A stretch of DNA of 64,000 nucleotides from Ignavibacteria bacterium (GCA_013177855.1 JABLYA010000006.1:62001-126000); one strand, 5' to 3'; shown: positions 52,651 to 61,202, counted from the first letter of the stretch. Program-made: numbers and translations. The notes: generated from the letters alone by a model not told the origin.

Positions 52651-53578
52651 TTTTTAATTCTTTATAGGTTAAACGATTGTTAATATTATTTAGGACATAA
52701 TCAAATCTATAACTCTCAGAAAATCCACGAGTGTTATATCTGAATACAAATTCATCAACATATCTTTGTAGATGTTTTCTACTCATTGAATGATAAATTC
52801 CCATTATTCCTCTTTTCAAAATTGCCCAAAATCCTTCAATTGTATTAGTGTGAATATCACCTTTAACATATTCTTTACTATTGTGTTTTACAACATTATG
52901 ATCAAAGATTTTAGATAATCCTTTATATCCTAACCATTCATCCGTATTTAATGGATTTCCTGATTTCAAGTTTTCATGTATAAACTTCTTCAAGATTTCT
53001 CCTGATGTTCCATCTACAACATTAGCTCTCAATTCACCACCTCTTTGGATGATACCAACAACAGGAGTTTTAGTTTTCAAACTTCTACCTTGTGTTCCTT
53101 TTGTTTTCTTACTTTGATGTTTATTCTTTTCTTGGCCACCAATATAAGTTTCATCCGCTTCACAAGTTCCTTCTAACTTATCAGTTGGTTGATTATTTAA
53201 TCCTAAACTATGTCTAACTCTATGAAGCATAAACCAAGCTGTTTTTTGAGTAATTCCTAAATATTTGTGTAATTGTAAAGATGATATACCTTTCTTATGA
53301 GAAGTTATGAGATAAATAGCTGCGAACCATTTTTGTAGAGATATTTTACTTCCTTCAAACATTGTTCCAACTCTTACTGAAAATTGTTTCTTACATTTAT
53401 CACACTTATAAACTTTACCATTACTATATTTGAAAACTTTATCGTGCTTACAATCTTCATAAGGACAGGTTATATTACCATTCCATCTAATTTGTTCCAA
53501 GTATTCTCTACATACTCGTTCATTATTAAAGTATGTGAAAAGTTGGACTAAATTATTGAATTTCTGTAAGATTATCAT
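52634..53578 (-). CDS. IS1595-family (ISXO2-like) DDE transposase, 314 aa
   Basis: N-terminal zinc ribbon (CPYEDCKHDKVF...YKCDKCKKQF, residues about 38-66), the ISXO2-like GTMFEGSKISLQKWFAAIYL block, and a DDE core: EADETYIGG (first D), TDEWLGYKGL (second D) and VKGDIHTNTIEGFWAILKRG with the third acidic or N/H position, then RYVDEFVFRYN. It cuts and joins the 26-bp ends of the element. It reads leftward from near the right end, with a TACATTTG promoter element at 53614. Confidence 0.93.
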   Translation of the reverse strand: MIILQKFNNLVQLFTYFNNERVCREYLEQIRWNGNITCPYEDCKHDKVFKYSNGKVYKCDKCKKQFSVRVGTMFEGSKISLQKWFAAIYLITSHKKGISSLQLHKYLGITQKTAWFMLHRVRHSLGLNNQPTDKLEGTCEADETYIGGQEKNKHQSKKTKGTQGRSLKTKTPVVGIIQRGGELRANVVDGTSGEILKKFIHENLKSGNPLNTDEWLGYKGLSKIFDHNVVKHNSKEYVKGDIHTNTIEGFWAILKRGIMGIYHSMSRKHLQRYVDEFVFRYNTRGFSESYRFDYVLNNINNRLTYKELKNVGSN

Positions 53579-53613
53579 ACATATTATATGATAAAATCAC
53601 GGAAAAGTTTTTA

Positions 53614-53621
53614 CAAATGTA
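53614..53621 (-). promoter_or_regulatory. -7 promoter element TACATTTG for the transposase
   Basis: TAnnTTTG match 36 bp upstream of the transposase start, between gene and right terminal repeat. Confidence 0.5.
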
Positions 53622-53669
53622 AATAAAATAATTAAACTTTCCTAATTTTATTTATATAATTAATAGGAA

Positions 53670-53695
53670 TTAGGTTAAACAAGTATATAGTTCCC
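53670..53695 (-). repeat. Right terminal inverted repeat (26 bp)
   Basis: Reverse complement identical to 45437-45462. Confidence 0.95.
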
Positions 53696-53703
53696 AAAAA
53701 TTA
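53696..53703. repeat. Target site duplication AAAAATTA (right)
   Basis: Identical to 45429-45436; together they mark the insertion site. Confidence 0.9.
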
Positions 53704-53709
53704 TATAAT

Positions 53710-53904
53710 ATGAAGTTTCTTAAAACCTTTTCAGGAAATTTTTCAGAACAGGATACCTTTTCAGGAAATTGTTCAGAAGAGGATAGATGTAATAGTTGTG
53801 GCGCACCATTAAATCCTAAAAAGGATAGATGTGAATATTGCGGTTCTTATTATAAAATGAAACCAAGGATTAACACCGTGAAAAAAGATCAAAAAAAATA
53901 TTAA
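53710..53904 (+). CDS. Small tagged zinc-ribbon protein, 64 aa
   Basis: Starts MKFLKTFSGNFSEQD, like the tagged proteins of the 19-26 kb region. The FSGNFSE/FSGNCSEED unit is duplicated. Then a zinc ribbon, CNSCGAPLNPKKDRCEYCG, with two CxxC pairs, and a basic tail. It lies only 7 bp after the transposon's target duplication, so its natural promoter may have been displaced. Confidence 0.6.
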   Translation: MKFLKTFSGNFSEQDTFSGNCSEEDRCNSCGAPLNPKKDRCEYCGSYYKMKPRINTVKKDQKKY

Positions 53905-53975
53905 AAAAAATTATTGGGATGATTATAAAAATAGAAGTAAAAAATTAACAAAAGATAGAACAAGAAGTTCAGAAC

Positions 53976-55712
53976 CTATGTAATATTATCATTATCAATT
54001 ATTTCAACATTTGAAAATATATCTTTACTTGTACGTATAATTTTATCAAATATACTAAGATCAACAATTTGTTCCATACCATGATTTACTATAATTATAT
54101 TAATCTTGTGTTCTAAAGCTATTTCTCTTAAAACATTTAACGTCAGATTTATATTATTAACATCAACACCATCAAATATTTCATCCAAAAACATTATATT
54201 TGATTGTTTCAATTCCAATACTAAATTCAAATAAGACAAAGCAATCGCTATATTTATTTTTTTATCTTCACCCTTTGATAATGTTTCTGGATCAATATTT
54301 AATATACCAAGTTCAAATATATTAGCATCAAAATTCTCATTTAATTGTGCATGATATTCTGAATTTAACTTTGTTAAATAATTGTTAAGATATTTATTTA
54401 TAGGTATCAAAGCATTCTTAATCATAGATTTTCTGACACCATCTACAGAAAACATTTTTTTCAATTCTTCGTAAATTTCTGATTTCTTGTTCAAAGATTT
54501 TAGTAATTCTGATTTTTGTTTGTTTGTCTCTTTCAAAATATTTATCTTCGTTTCAAGGTTTTCTGTTGTATTATCTTCACTTTGGTTTTTCAAATTTTTA
54601 TATTCTTTATTTAATAGAGCAAGTTCTGTTTTTAATTCAGTTAGTTTATTCTGAACATCATTCTTTTTATTATAAATTGAATCAAAAGTATTTCTAATTT
54701 TAGTATCTTCCAAAATACATCTTTCTAAGAACTTGTCACATTCTTGAATTTGTTGTTTTTTTAATTTAATTTGATCGTGCATTTCTGTTAAATGTGCATC
54801 ATGTCCTTCACTCAAATCTGTATCACACACAGGACAAATACCACTTTCAAAAACCTTTATTTTTTCTTCAAGTGATTCAATTTCAACTTCAAGTTTTGTT
54901 TTTTCTTTTTGTTTATCAGATTTGATTTGATATAATTTGCTAAGTTTTTTATTAGTATCTTCTTTTTGTTTATCAAGAGATTTTATTTCTTCTTCATATT
55001 CGATATATGTTGGTTTTTTTGAAATTATTTGTTCTTTTAATTCAGTTAATCTTTCATTTCTTGTTTTCTGTTGTGTAAGTTTTATATTTTGAATTGTTTG
55101 TCTATATTCTAATATAGATTGTTCATTATGATATATTTCATTATTTAAATCAGTAATAAGTTTTTGATTTGAAATATCTAAATCTTTTGTAATAGAATAT
55201 AATGTATCTAAATCGTTTAAATTAAATAATTTGTTCAATAAATTTTCTTTATCTTCTTTTGACAAGGATATAAAGTTCTTAAAATCATTCATATTAAGTG
55301 ATATAAATGACTTAAAAATTTCAAAACTATATCCTATAAGTTTCTCTCTGTCTTTTTCAGACATAATTTTAAATCTTTCGGTGTAAGGTTCTTCATTAAC
55401 AAACATTTCAAAATTATTAGGTTGTATATATCTTTTCATTATTATATCTTGACCTAATTGATTTTTAAAAAACACACCTGTATATAAATTTCCATTCCTT
55501 CTGTTAGGAAGTTTTGTTAGAGCCAATCTTTTACCAGATTTACCCTGAACTTTTCCAAATAAACATAGTTCTAAAGATTGTTTTATAGTTGATTTACCTG
55601 TACCATTATGACCAACCAATAAAATCAAACCACCTTTATTATCAAATTCCAATGTTTGAAGATTATTACCGTAAGAATTTATATTTTTGAACTCTAATTT
55701 CTTAATGAACAT
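53976..55712 (-). CDS. SbcC/Rad50-like recombination ATPase (T4 gp46-type)
   Basis: A 578-residue SMC-type ATPase: Walker A GHNGTGKST (about 34-42), a long coiled coil with a zinc hook (CPVCDTDL at about residue 295), signature LSKGEDKKINIAIALSYLNL and Walker B IMFLDEIFDGVD, then a conserved histidine switch (IIVNHGMEQ). It works with a Mre11/gp47 nuclease in double-strand-break repair, recombination-dependent replication and host DNA degradation. No gp47 gene is next to it in this window, which is unusual for T4-type phages. Confidence 0.92.
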   Translation of the reverse strand: MFIKKLEFKNINSYGNNLQTLEFDNKGGLILLVGHNGTGKSTIKQSLELCLFGKVQGKSGKRLALTKLPNRRNGNLYTGVFFKNQLGQDIIMKRYIQPNNFEMFVNEEPYTERFKIMSEKDREKLIGYSFEIFKSFISLNMNDFKNFISLSKEDKENLLNKLFNLNDLDTLYSITKDLDISNQKLITDLNNEIYHNEQSILEYRQTIQNIKLTQQKTRNERLTELKEQIISKKPTYIEYEEEIKSLDKQKEDTNKKLSKLYQIKSDKQKEKTKLEVEIESLEEKIKVFESGICPVCDTDLSEGHDAHLTEMHDQIKLKKQQIQECDKFLERCILEDTKIRNTFDSIYNKKNDVQNKLTELKTELALLNKEYKNLKNQSEDNTTENLETKINILKETNKQKSELLKSLNKKSEIYEELKKMFSVDGVRKSMIKNALIPINKYLNNYLTKLNSEYHAQLNENFDANIFELGILNIDPETLSKGEDKKINIAIALSYLNLVLELKQSNIMFLDEIFDGVDVNNINLTLNVLREIALEHKINIIIVNHGMEQIVDLSIFDKIIRTSKDIFSNVEIIDNDNIT

Positions 55713-55895
55713 CCAATATCCTATTTAATTTTTCATCTCTAAAAAACATAGAGTATTCTTTTTTAATGATAGTCAAAATTTTAGGTATTTGTTTAAAATC
55801 ATTTTCATTAATAAAGAAAAAATGTAATGGCTTTTCATTTAGTTTATTTCTTTCTGGTAATCAGAATATATTTCTTTATATTGTTTGTATTTCAT
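55702..55895 (-). pseudogene. Small protein split by one frameshift (about 64 aa)
   Basis: ATG 55895 gives MKYKQYKEIYSDYQ then a stop in that frame; one added base near 55855 joins PERNKLNEKPLHFFFINEND and on to LNRILDVH at 55702. It overlaps the upstream 287-aa gene by 20 bp and the SbcC start by 11 bp, so it links the two in one transcript. Unknown function. Confidence 0.5.
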
Positions 55896-56739
55896 TATTT
55901 AATACTCTTTTTAATTTTTGTTCTCTATAATAATTTTTCCTAAAATCAAAAGGAACCCAATCTTTGCTTTCCAACATTCTTAATTTTAATACTTTATCTT
56001 TGTACATTCTAACAGCATCATTTATATTTTGATCTTTTTTTAATATATAATGTTCTCTTGACATATTTCTTTCATAATTTTTATAACTCCAACCGTTCTC
56101 TTTTATCATTTTTTTATCTAAGTCAGTTAATTTTTTGATTGGATATCTTATTTCACTTTCATCAAAAGAAAACCCTTTCCCTTTTTTATTCAAAAATCTG
56201 AAAATCCATCTTTTGTGTTTCAAGTGCCAGTATCTATATGTTACTTTTACTTTATATGTATTTTCTAGCATTTCTACTTCTTGTTCAAATTCATCTTCTT
56301 CAATAGTATGGTATTTGTGGGAACCTACTATAAAATCTCTCATATTAAAATACTTATAAAATATTTTATCACATTTATCTGGATACCAAGAATCTTTACC
56401 ATCATGCCACAGATAAAATGTGAAAAACCAACCATATTGAGATATACCTATTCTTCTAGCACAATTTAAATAACCACCTTTACCTTCATTGGCGTAAGAA
56501 TTCCATTCTTTTGGATACCATTTAAAAATACCAGAAAATGTAATATAAAACTCAAAGAAAAGAAACCAGAAATTGAATGTATAATCATGTTCTACACCAT
56601 CTATATTTAAACTACAATTAAATATATGAAATGGTTTAAAAATCCATTCTACACCTATGGTTTTATTATAGTTGTTATCAAGATAAAGCCAACAACGTCC
56701 TTTTCTTAAAGTATTTTCTTCTGATTTACTTAACCTCAT
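55876..56739 (-). CDS. Hypothetical aromatic-rich protein, 287 aa
   Basis: Unusually rich in Trp, Tyr and Phe (GRCWLYLDNNYNKTIGVEWI, FNFWFLFFEFYITFSGIFKW, then WHLKHKRWIFRF). The hydrophobic stretch near residue 55 is more likely a beta-strand core than a membrane helix. The C-terminal third is basic and helical (SREHYILKKDQNIN...LKRVLNNE). First gene of the transcript that includes the SbcC-like gene. I recall no family; a phage-specific DNA-metabolism protein is possible. Confidence 0.6.
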   Translation of the reverse strand: MRLSKSEENTLRKGRCWLYLDNNYNKTIGVEWIFKPFHIFNCSLNIDGVEHDYTFNFWFLFFEFYITFSGIFKWYPKEWNSYANEGKGGYLNCARRIGISQYGWFFTFYLWHDGKDSWYPDKCDKIFYKYFNMRDFIVGSHKYHTIEEDEFEQEVEMLENTYKVKVTYRYWHLKHKRWIFRFLNKKGKGFSFDESEIRYPIKKLTDLDKKMIKENGWSYKNYERNMSREHYILKKDQNINDAVRMYKDKVLKLRMLESKDWVPFDFRKNYYREQKLKRVLNNEIQTI

Positions 56740-57091
56740 TCTTTATAATTTGATTTCTATTTAAATGTGTTTGTTCAACATTTAAAATCAATATTCTTTT
56801 GTTGTAGGATTATATATGTGTTATATTAAATTGTTTAATCCATGTTGATAATTTTTTTATTGTCGTAATATTTTTTACCATAAATTATAACACATATATC
56901 ATCTAATTATTTATATGTTCTTGTGAATGATGATACAATTAAACTATAGTAGGAAAACTTTTATTAAATATTTGAATATAATAAAAAACAAAAAATGAAA
57001 ACTGAATATAGTAGGTAAATGCGATGGATTATTATTTCAATACTACAATAATTGAACATAAAACTTGAATATATCTAATGTTAGAAATAGT
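56740..57091. other. Non-coding AT-rich divergent region
   Basis: About 350 bp between the divergent 287-aa and methyltransferase genes. It holds AT runs, short repeats of GAATATAGTAGG and ATAGTAGGAAA (56945-57015) and no clear gene. Confidence 0.4.
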
Positions 57092-57862
57092 ATGGAACGA
57101 AATATAATTTATAACGAAGATTGTAAGATTACATTAAAAAGATTTCAAGATAAATTTATTGATGGGATAATTACATCACCACCATATAACATCAACACAG
57201 AAAGAAGTGATTGTTATTACAATAATGGGTATTCTGAATTAGATGGATTAAGTGAGAATGATTATCTTGAAATAAGAACCAATGAATTTAAAGAATTTTC
57301 AAGAGTGATAAAGGATAAAGGAGTAATTTGCTATAACATATCTTATGCAAAAGATAATCCAATTTTACCGATATTATTAGTTGCTAAAATTCATAACGAA
57401 ACAGATTTAACTATTGCCGATATTATTTGTTGGAAAAAGTCAAATGCAATACCTTTTCAAACTTCTCCAACTAAATTGAGTAGAATTACTGAATTGATTT
57501 ATGTTTTTGTAAAGAAAGAACATTTACACACATTTAAAACTAACAAAGAAGTAAGTAAGGTAAATAAAAAAACAGGACAAAAATTTTACAAAAACTATGT
57601 AAATTATATTGAAGCAAGAAATAATGATGGATACAAATGTCAATTGAAAGCATCGTTTTCACAAGATTTAGTAAATCAACTCATAAACATTTACTTTCCA
57701 AAAGGTAGTTTGATCTATGATCCTTTTACTGGTATAGGAACAACACAATTAAGTTGTATTGAAAATGAATGTGATTATATTGGTAGTGAATTGATAAAAA
57801 AACATTATGAAATTGCTTTAAATAGAGTAGAAGAAAAAATAAAAGAAAAAACTTTACTTTAA
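57092..57862 (+). CDS. DNA methyltransferase, beta class (N4-cytosine or N6-adenine)
   Basis: Start set at ATG 57092 (MERNIIYNEDCKITL); an upstream TTG would add nine unlikely residues. Catalytic motif ITSPPYN lies near the N-terminus and the SAM-binding DPFTGIGTTQLS near the C-terminus, the beta order. The S-P-P-Y form is typical of N4-cytosine enzymes but also occurs in some N6-adenine ones. The protein is about 256 residues, single domain, with a small recognition region (RARNNDGYKCQ area). A solitary phage methylase of this type would protect phage DNA from restriction. Confidence 0.88.
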   Translation: MERNIIYNEDCKITLKRFQDKFIDGIITSPPYNINTERSDCYYNNGYSELDGLSENDYLEIRTNEFKEFSRVIKDKGVICYNISYAKDNPILPILLVAKIHNETDLTIADIICWKKSNAIPFQTSPTKLSRITELIYVFVKKEHLHTFKTNKEVSKVNKKTGQKFYKNYVNYIEARNNDGYKCQLKASFSQDLVNQLINIYFPKGSLIYDPFTGIGTTQLSCIENECDYIGSELIKKHYEIALNRVEEKIKEKTLL

Positions 57863-57927
57863 AACAATCAATAGAAAATTATCATTTGTAAATAAAAATG
57901 AACTATTATGTGTTATTTTTTTTAATA

Positions 57928-57981
57928 TTAACGATTTAAGGATCGTTAAAATGTATTTAACGATTTAAGGATCGTTAAAAT
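57928..57981. repeat. Two direct copies of a 25-bp palindrome
   Basis: TTAACGAT-TTAAGG-ATCGTTAA occurs at 57928-57952 and 57957-57981, period 29 bp, each copy an 8-bp perfect inverted repeat. Looks like a tandem operator or iteron. It lies between the methyltransferase and the convergent 155-aa gene. Confidence 0.8.
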
Positions 57982-58098
57982 ATTTTGATTATGGATATTT
58001 TGTACAATGACATAATATCAATACATGATACTTGCAGTCATCATATGAACAAACCCAAATCCTTTTTTATTTTGATATTTAAAAAATTAAGATGGTTT

Positions 58099-58566
58099 TT
58101 ATCCTTCTGTATTTTCATCAGGTATTTGTTTAAAAGCATTCTTTACCGCTACAATTGGATCAAATTCTTTCTTTTCTGGTGGAACAACAACAACACCACC
58201 AAAAGTATGTGAACCAGAACTTTTAGCCATCGCTGATTTAGATGCTCTAAAAATAATATAATTATTTATTTTATTCAATTTTTCATCATTTTTAACAGCA
58301 TTGGCAACCTTTTTATAATCTTGGTTATTTTGTTTGCAAATTTCTGCCCATCTTTGCCAATCTTCTTTTGTAATGTCAGCTAAATTAACTTTAATTTTCT
58401 TAAAGTTTGTTTCATGTGTGTAAGATTTTTTCCATGATTGAACAATAAAATGTGTCAAAGAGTTGGTGTCAAGTCTTTCCCAACCTTTTTGTTCTGTTGA
58501 TGAAAATAAACCTTCATCTATCTGTTCTATTTGTGAGAATTGACTATAATTTTTTAAATATTCCAT
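58099..58566 (-). CDS. Tagged hypothetical protein, 155 aa
   Basis: Starts MEYLKNYSQFSQIEQIDEGL, a variant of the tag with a possible cleavage site near I-D-E. Then WERLDTNSLTHFIVQSWKKS, DITKEDWQRWAEICKQNNQD and a Ser/Gly/Val-rich end (SSGSHTFGGVVVVPPEKKEF). Probably a small virion-associated protein like the others; no family recognised. Confidence 0.6.
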   Translation of the reverse strand: MEYLKNYSQFSQIEQIDEGLFSSTEQKGWERLDTNSLTHFIVQSWKKSYTHETNFKKIKVNLADITKEDWQRWAEICKQNNQDYKKVANAVKNDEKLNKINNYIIFRASKSAMAKSSGSHTFGGVVVVPPEKKEFDPIVAVKNAFKQIPDENTEG

Positions 58567-59085
58567 ATTAATTTAATTGTTTTTTCTAATGTTATATATT
58601 AATTAAAAAAACTCATTTTTTTTTATTTTTATGTTTTACAAACCAATTTTTTGCTATAAAATACAAAATTCAATAAACTAAATAATTAATCATAAAAAAC
58701 ATAATTTAAAACTAAACTTTTATGACTTGAATTTTGCTTAAAAACATTAAATTTATATAAACATTCATTTAATGAAACTCGATATTTCGTAATTTAATTA
58801 TCTTCACTTTTTTAAAGTGTTTAATTCTTTTCTTCAGTTTGAATACATTTTCATAAAAAAATGGATAATTGAAATTAAGTCTTGAGTTAATTCTGTTTGA
58901 AAGTTTTTCCCTTCTTTAGATTTTAACCACATAAAATATATTTCCTTATATATTAAAGAAAATTATTTTTTTATGATTTTTATGTTAAATTATTGTTAAT
59001 TTTTAATAGTTGGGATGTAAGTTTGCAAAATATAAACCGATACCAATGATACATCTGCTATGGTTTATTTTAATAATATGAAAAT
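58567..59085. other. Non-coding AT-rich region with dispersed repeat
   Basis: About 520 bp. Contains the inverted 44-bp repeat (58655-58698) and a CACTTT/AAAGTG hairpin at about 58805-58820. A weak 32-codon leftward frame (58834-58932, MWLKSKEGKNFQTELTQDL) may be a real mini-gene. Nothing else seen. Confidence 0.45.
58655..58698 (-). repeat. 44-bp dispersed repeat, copy B (inverted)
   Basis: Reverse complement of 43698-43741, identical over 44 bp. The pair flanks a 14.9-kb segment that includes the transposon. Confidence 0.85.
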
Positions 59086-59115
59086 AAAAACCAGAATTTC
59101 TTCTGGCTTTTATTT
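59086..59115 (-). terminator. Terminator after the YkuK-like gene
   Basis: Stem AATAAAAACCAGAA/TTCTGGCTTTTATT around a TTTC loop, overlapping the stop at 59115. Confidence 0.85.
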
Positions 59116-59746
59116 TACTTACAAAGTGAATCTGCAGCACTTGAACTTGCGTAAGCTTTAGGTTTACCAACAACTTTAAATCCCATACTACAAAACATAC
59201 CCATAGCAGCATTATAAAGTTTGTTAGACTTGTTTTTTTGCTTATCACCTTCATTTGAATTGAAATCCAAATGGATTATAGGCAATCTATAAGGAACCGA
59301 ACCATCATATTCATTCTTTTCATGCTTAACGAAATATTTACCTTTTAATTTTTCATCTAACCAAATACCTAATTCCATTAAGTATTCTACTTCATTCCAT
59401 AATTTAACTGTAATGTAATCATTTAAAGGCATTAAGTTATTGTCTTTATAATTTTCAATAACATCATAATGCCATTGTGATACTCTCTTTCTTTTTTTCA
59501 AATAAGATTTTGGCATTTTTAATCTTTTAAAAATACAGTGAGCACCATTATGTTTAAAATTATCATACATAACAATAGTTAAGGCATATGTAAGATTCTT
59601 ACGGTGTGGCTGAGAGTCACAACCTAACATATTTGAATATTTGAATGCAAAGTTCCATGACCATTTCTTTTGGTGTAATCAACAATGTAATCAACAATGT
59701 TTTCAATTTTTTCACCACTAACTTTCTTAAATAAATTTTCTTTCAT
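59115..59746 (-). pseudogene. YkuK/DUF458 RNase H-like protein split by one frameshift (about 210 aa)
   Basis: ATG 59746 gives MKENLFKKVSGEKIENIVDY..., ending HSNIQIC with a stop; adding one A before TGTTAG links to MLGCDSQPHRKNLTYALTIV and on to 59115. The G-C-D-S-Q core (first catalytic acid), LPIIHLDFNSNEGDKQKNKS (second) and FKVVGKPKAYASSSAADSL (third acid region) match the YkuK-type RNase H fold. It may act on RNA-DNA hybrids or structured RNA. Start and end are well defined by hairpins. Confidence 0.7.
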
Positions 59747-59768
59747 TTTCCGTTCTTTTCTAAAATAA

Positions 59769-59793
59769 AAAACCTCTCATTTGAAGAGGTTTT
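59769..59793 (-). terminator. Terminator before the YkuK-like gene
   Basis: Stem AAAACCTCT/AGAGGTTTT with a 7-nt loop, overlapping the stop of the 154-aa gene. Confidence 0.85.
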
Positions 59794-60256
59794 ATTTTAT
59801 ATAAATTACCTTTCCTACCAGGACTGAGATGTTTGAAATTTCTGATAATTTAAAATCATAAGAACCAGTTAAATATAATTTCAAAGTATTTTTATCTATG
59901 TTTAATTTTTTACAAACATCTTCTTCCGTTTCACCATTATACTTAAAATAATTTATAAGTAAATTGGATATATACAGTGACGTATTGGAAAATATTCTTG
60001 TAGACTTTGTTGAATCTAATAATTCTTCTACATATTTATTTACTATTTTAAGCTTTGTGTAATGTTCTATTAATTCTATTTCATCCTTTTCATTTTTTGG
60101 AATAACACCATCATATAGAACTGAGCTTTTATCATCTTCTATTTGTGTTATTGTTAATCCATCAAAATAAATTGATACATGAAATGGTTCGTTAGACCAA
60201 CTATACAATCCATTCTTTATAAAGCCGAATTTTTCTAATGTTTTTTCCATAAACAT
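59792..60256 (-). CDS. Hypothetical protein with C-terminal HTH-like segment, 154 aa
   Basis: Begins MFMEKTLEKFGFIKNGLYSW (alternative start two codons later). The N-terminal half is a small beta-domain; the C-terminal part has EEDVCKKLNIDKNTLKLYLT, compatible with a helix-turn-helix, then LSEISNISVLVGKVIYI. Resembles small antitoxin-like regulators with HTH, but no partner toxin is adjacent. Separated by terminators from its neighbour. Confidence 0.55.
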   Translation of the reverse strand: MFMEKTLEKFGFIKNGLYSWSNEPFHVSIYFDGLTITQIEDDKSSVLYDGVIPKNEKDEIELIEHYTKLKIVNKYVEELLDSTKSTRIFSNTSLYISNLLINYFKYNGETEEDVCKKLNIDKNTLKLYLTGSYDFKLSEISNISVLVGKVIYIK

Positions 60257-60261
60257 ATATA

Positions 60262-60732
60262 TTATATTTGACGGATCTTGTTTAGTATTTTTTTGTTCAA
60301 AACATTGTAAAAATCGTTTAATAATGGTTCAGGAATAATTATACTATGCTTTTCAAATTCTGAAAAAATTTCATCTTTTGTAAATGAACCTTCTGAAATA
60401 CCATCAGTCCATTGATTTAACCACAACCCCCAACTCTTTTTACCTATTATAACACCTTTAACAATATTTGGGTGTCTGGTTGTGGGTGTTGTTACTTTGT
60501 ATTCACCATTTTCAAATGAGCGAAATACAAATTTTCCTTCTTCGCTATTGATGTCAAAATTAACTAGAACATCAGAACCACAAAATGTTAAAATACCACA
60601 ACGGTATGATTTAAGAAAAAATGAAAAAATTATATTGAAATTATCAGTATATTTTTTTTCTTCTTCTGTGTTGTCTGGTCGGTACTATCCGACCTTTTGT
60701 GCTTCCAGCATTTTTTGTTTATTAGTTTTCAT
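60262..60732 (-). CDS. Hypothetical protein with in-frame TAG near its N-terminus (156 codons)
   Basis: ATG 60732 begins MKTNKQKMLEAQKVG, then TAG at codon 16, then an intact frame: YRPDNTEEEKKYTDNFNIIF, SYRCGILTFCGSDVLVNFD, GKKSWGLWLNQWTDGISEG, to the stop at 60262. No alternative start follows the TAG for some distance, and both sides read naturally. The TAG lies in the loop of a perfect 6-bp hairpin (GGTCGG/CCGACC). It may be a point error, or a readthrough site; no amber-suppressor tRNA was seen. Confidence 0.5.
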
Positions 60733-60753
60733 AATTTGATGATTTTATTTTAG

Positions 60754-60826
60754 TAGTCCCGACAGGAATTGAACCTGCGACCTTTTCCATGTCACGGAAA
60801 CGCTCTCCCAACTGAGCTACAGGACT
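60754..60826 (-). tRNA. tRNA-Val (GAC)
   Basis: Acceptor AGTCCTG/CGGGACT, D-arm AGCTCAGTTGGGAGAGC, anticodon stem TTTCC/GGAAA with loop GTGACAT, T-arm GCAGG-TTCAATT-CCTGT. All arms are complete; CCA is not encoded. Confidence 0.9.
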
Positions 60827-60961
60827 ATGTTTCGAATAATATCATTACTAATAATATTGTGCATTTTCGATGATATTATATTGATAATTAATACAATAAA
60901 GTAGATTTTGTCTACTAAAGTTGATTGCTTTATTGTGCGGATTTTGCTTTATTAATGTACT

Positions 60962-61035
60962 GAGCAACATATCGGATTCGAACCGACACCTCAACCTTGG
61001 AAGGGTCATATGCTACCATTAACACCAATGTTGCT
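60962..61035 (-). tRNA. tRNA-Gly (TCC)
   Basis: Acceptor AGCAACA/TGTTGCT, anticodon loop CTTCCAA, T-arm GTCGG-TTCGAAT-CCGAT. Normal length of 74 nt. Confidence 0.9.
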
Positions 61036-61039
61036 TTTG

Positions 61040-61122
61040 AGCGGGTAGAGAGAATCGAACTCTCATCCTCGGTTTGGAAGACCAATATAATCTGCTTCTC
61101 AGCTCCATTATACGATACCCGC
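61040..61122 (-). tRNA. tRNA-Gly (TCC) with enlarged D-loop
   Basis: Acceptor GCGGGTA/TACCCGC, anticodon loop CTTCCAA on stem TTGGT/ACCGA, T-loop TTCGATT. The D region carries about 12 extra bases (GGAGCTGAGAAGCAG between TATAAT and ATTATA), giving 83 nt. A second Gly isoacceptor with the same anticodon; the insert is unusual. Confidence 0.75.
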
Positions 61123-61129
61123 ATTTTTG

Positions 61130-61202
61130 TGACTCTGAAGGGACTCAAACCCCAACCTCCTGGTTCGTAGCCAGGTGCTCTATTCAGTTGAGCTACAGAG
61201 CC
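61130..61202 (-). tRNA. tRNA-Arg (ACG)
   Basis: Acceptor GGCTCTG/CAGAGTC, anticodon stem CCTGG/CCAGG with loop CTACGAA, complete D- and T-arms. Confidence 0.9.

Larger units (their letters stand above)
45437..53695. mobile_element. IS1595/ISXO2-type cargo transposon, 8,259 bp
   Basis: Both ends carry a perfect 26-bp terminal inverted repeat starting GGGAACTATATACTTG (45437-45462 and 53670-53695), extended by an imperfect TTCCTATTA block. Flanking bases are an exact 8-bp direct duplication, AAAAATTA. The right end encodes an ISXO2-like DDE transposase, reading leftward, with a small DNA-binding-type protein. The rest is rightward cargo: a GIY-YIG-like/helicase/methyltransferase protein, DUF3892-like, HEPN-like, two HExxH proteins and a small broken gene. 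Insertion is intergenic and interrupts no gene. Intact ends and duplication suggest a recent, single-step insertion. Confidence 0.95.

Noticed and set aside
58834-58932. 32-codon leftward frame as a confident gene
   Set aside because: Natural start but too short and without recognised homology; mentioned only within the gap entry.
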